A DNA stretch of 64,000 nucleotides from Allopusillimonas ginsengisoli (GTDB lineage: Bacteria; Pseudomonadota; Gammaproteobacteria; Burkholderiales; Burkholderiaceae_B): positions 1 to 64,000 of the forward strand of contig RAPG01000005.1 in the NCBI GenBank assembly GCA_005239165.1, in the 5' to 3' direction. The notes under the pieces are model-generated. The model was not told the DNA's origin. It ran no database searches and saw nothing but the letters and a program-made list of their open reading frames with translations. This document shows, one piece after another, positions 63,601 through 64,000 of the stretch. Position 1 is the first letter of the stretch; each line of letters begins with the position of its first letter. The translations under genes were made by a program, and so were the position numbers.

Positions 63601-64000
63601 ATGGATACCTTGCGTGTTTTGCTGCGCGAAAACCGGCTGCCCCGCCTTGAAATGCGTATGCTCTGGCAACATGTGCTGCAAGTGCCTCGCTCCTGGCTTA
63701 TCGCGCATGACACTGATACGCTCGATCCAGAACACGTAACCCGCTACCGTCAGCTAGAGCGCCGGCGTCTGCTCGGTGAACCCATGGCCTATATTCTCGG
63801 GTATCGCGAATTTATGAGCCGAGAATTCCAGGTGACGCCTGATGTGCTTATTCCACGGCCCGAAACCGAGGTTCTGGTTGAAACGGCATTGAGCTGGCTG
63901 GGCGGTCGCCGCAGGCGCCAGGCTGACACGTTTCCGGCAGACGACGCCGCGGATGCAGGGCCAAGCGTGCTCGATCTGGGTACAGGTACCGGTGTCATAG
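63601..64000 (+). CDS. prmC: Release factor glutamine methyltransferase PrmC (5' part)
   Basis: 133 codons of the N-terminal domain and SAM motif I (LDLGTGTGV) before the window ends. PrmC methylates the GGQ Gln of release factors. It begins ten bases after prfA, the common hemA-prfA-prmC order. Confidence 0.93.
   Translation, partial: MDTLRVLLRENRLPRLEMRMLWQHVLQVPRSWLIAHDTDTLDPEHVTRYRQLERRRLLGEPMAYILGYREFMSREFQVTPDVLIPRPETEVLVETALSWLGGRRRRQADTFPADDAADAGPSVLDLGTGTGVI

Overview
The window is the chromosome of a betaproteobacterium, probably Burkholderiales/Alcaligenaceae. This is inferred from the hemA-prfA-prmC order, the GC-rich codon use and the protein resemblances. Most of it (about 1-60,710) is a conjugative integrative element with heavy-metal cargo that sits at the 3' end of a tRNA-Phe gene (60,884-60,959, minus). 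Only the integrase-proximal end is visible. I could not find a second copy of the tRNA-Phe 3' end, so the distal junction probably lies left of base 1.

Cargo, left to right. (1) 141-5,565: M23 peptidase, lipoprotein signal peptidase (LspA), a Cd/Zn/Pb P-type ATPase under a MerR-type promoter, an orphan tRNA gene with a UCA anticodon and its own promoter and terminator, and an accessory apolipoprotein N-acyltransferase (Lnt). (2) 5,853-10,637: a CzcI-like protein and a cbb3-like oxidase cluster (CcoN-like, CcoO-like, a cytochrome c gene broken by a one-base frameshift, SCO, membrane protein). (3) 10,777-12,708: CadR/PbrR-type regulator and a CDF-like transporter. (4) 12,784-13,912: a chemotaxis-receptor remnant and an IS630-family element. 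(5) 13,912-31,146: a copper island with CopRS, a cysteine-rich copper storage protein, CopZ, a DUF2933 protein, MntP with a yybP-ykoY riboswitch, CopA multicopper oxidase, CopB, CopI-like cupredoxin, cytochrome c, a DUF411 protein and a Cu P-type ATPase. A glutamate-type ABC transporter, a PLP enzyme and a LysR regulator lie inside it. Four similar CopR-box palindromes (16,116; 17,108; 18,882; 31,295) suggest one CopR regulon.

Mobility backbone. 31,391-35,011 resembles a conjugative leading region (RadC-like, DUF3560, SSB, SRAP); two of its genes are preceded by a duplicated ~370-nt leader. A minimal mer operon (merR / merTPA) follows. Then come the MOBF relaxase TraI (TrwC-like), the coupling protein TraD, StbB-like and accessory genes, an iteron origin with a TrfA-like initiator, a complete VirB1-VirB11 type IV secretion system, TrbM, a HigBA-type toxin-antitoxin pair, a ribbon-helix-helix protein and the tyrosine integrase. 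The element therefore carries transfer, replication and integration modules together.

Right of tRNA-Phe the sequence is ordinary core chromosome: hemA, prfA and the start of prmC.
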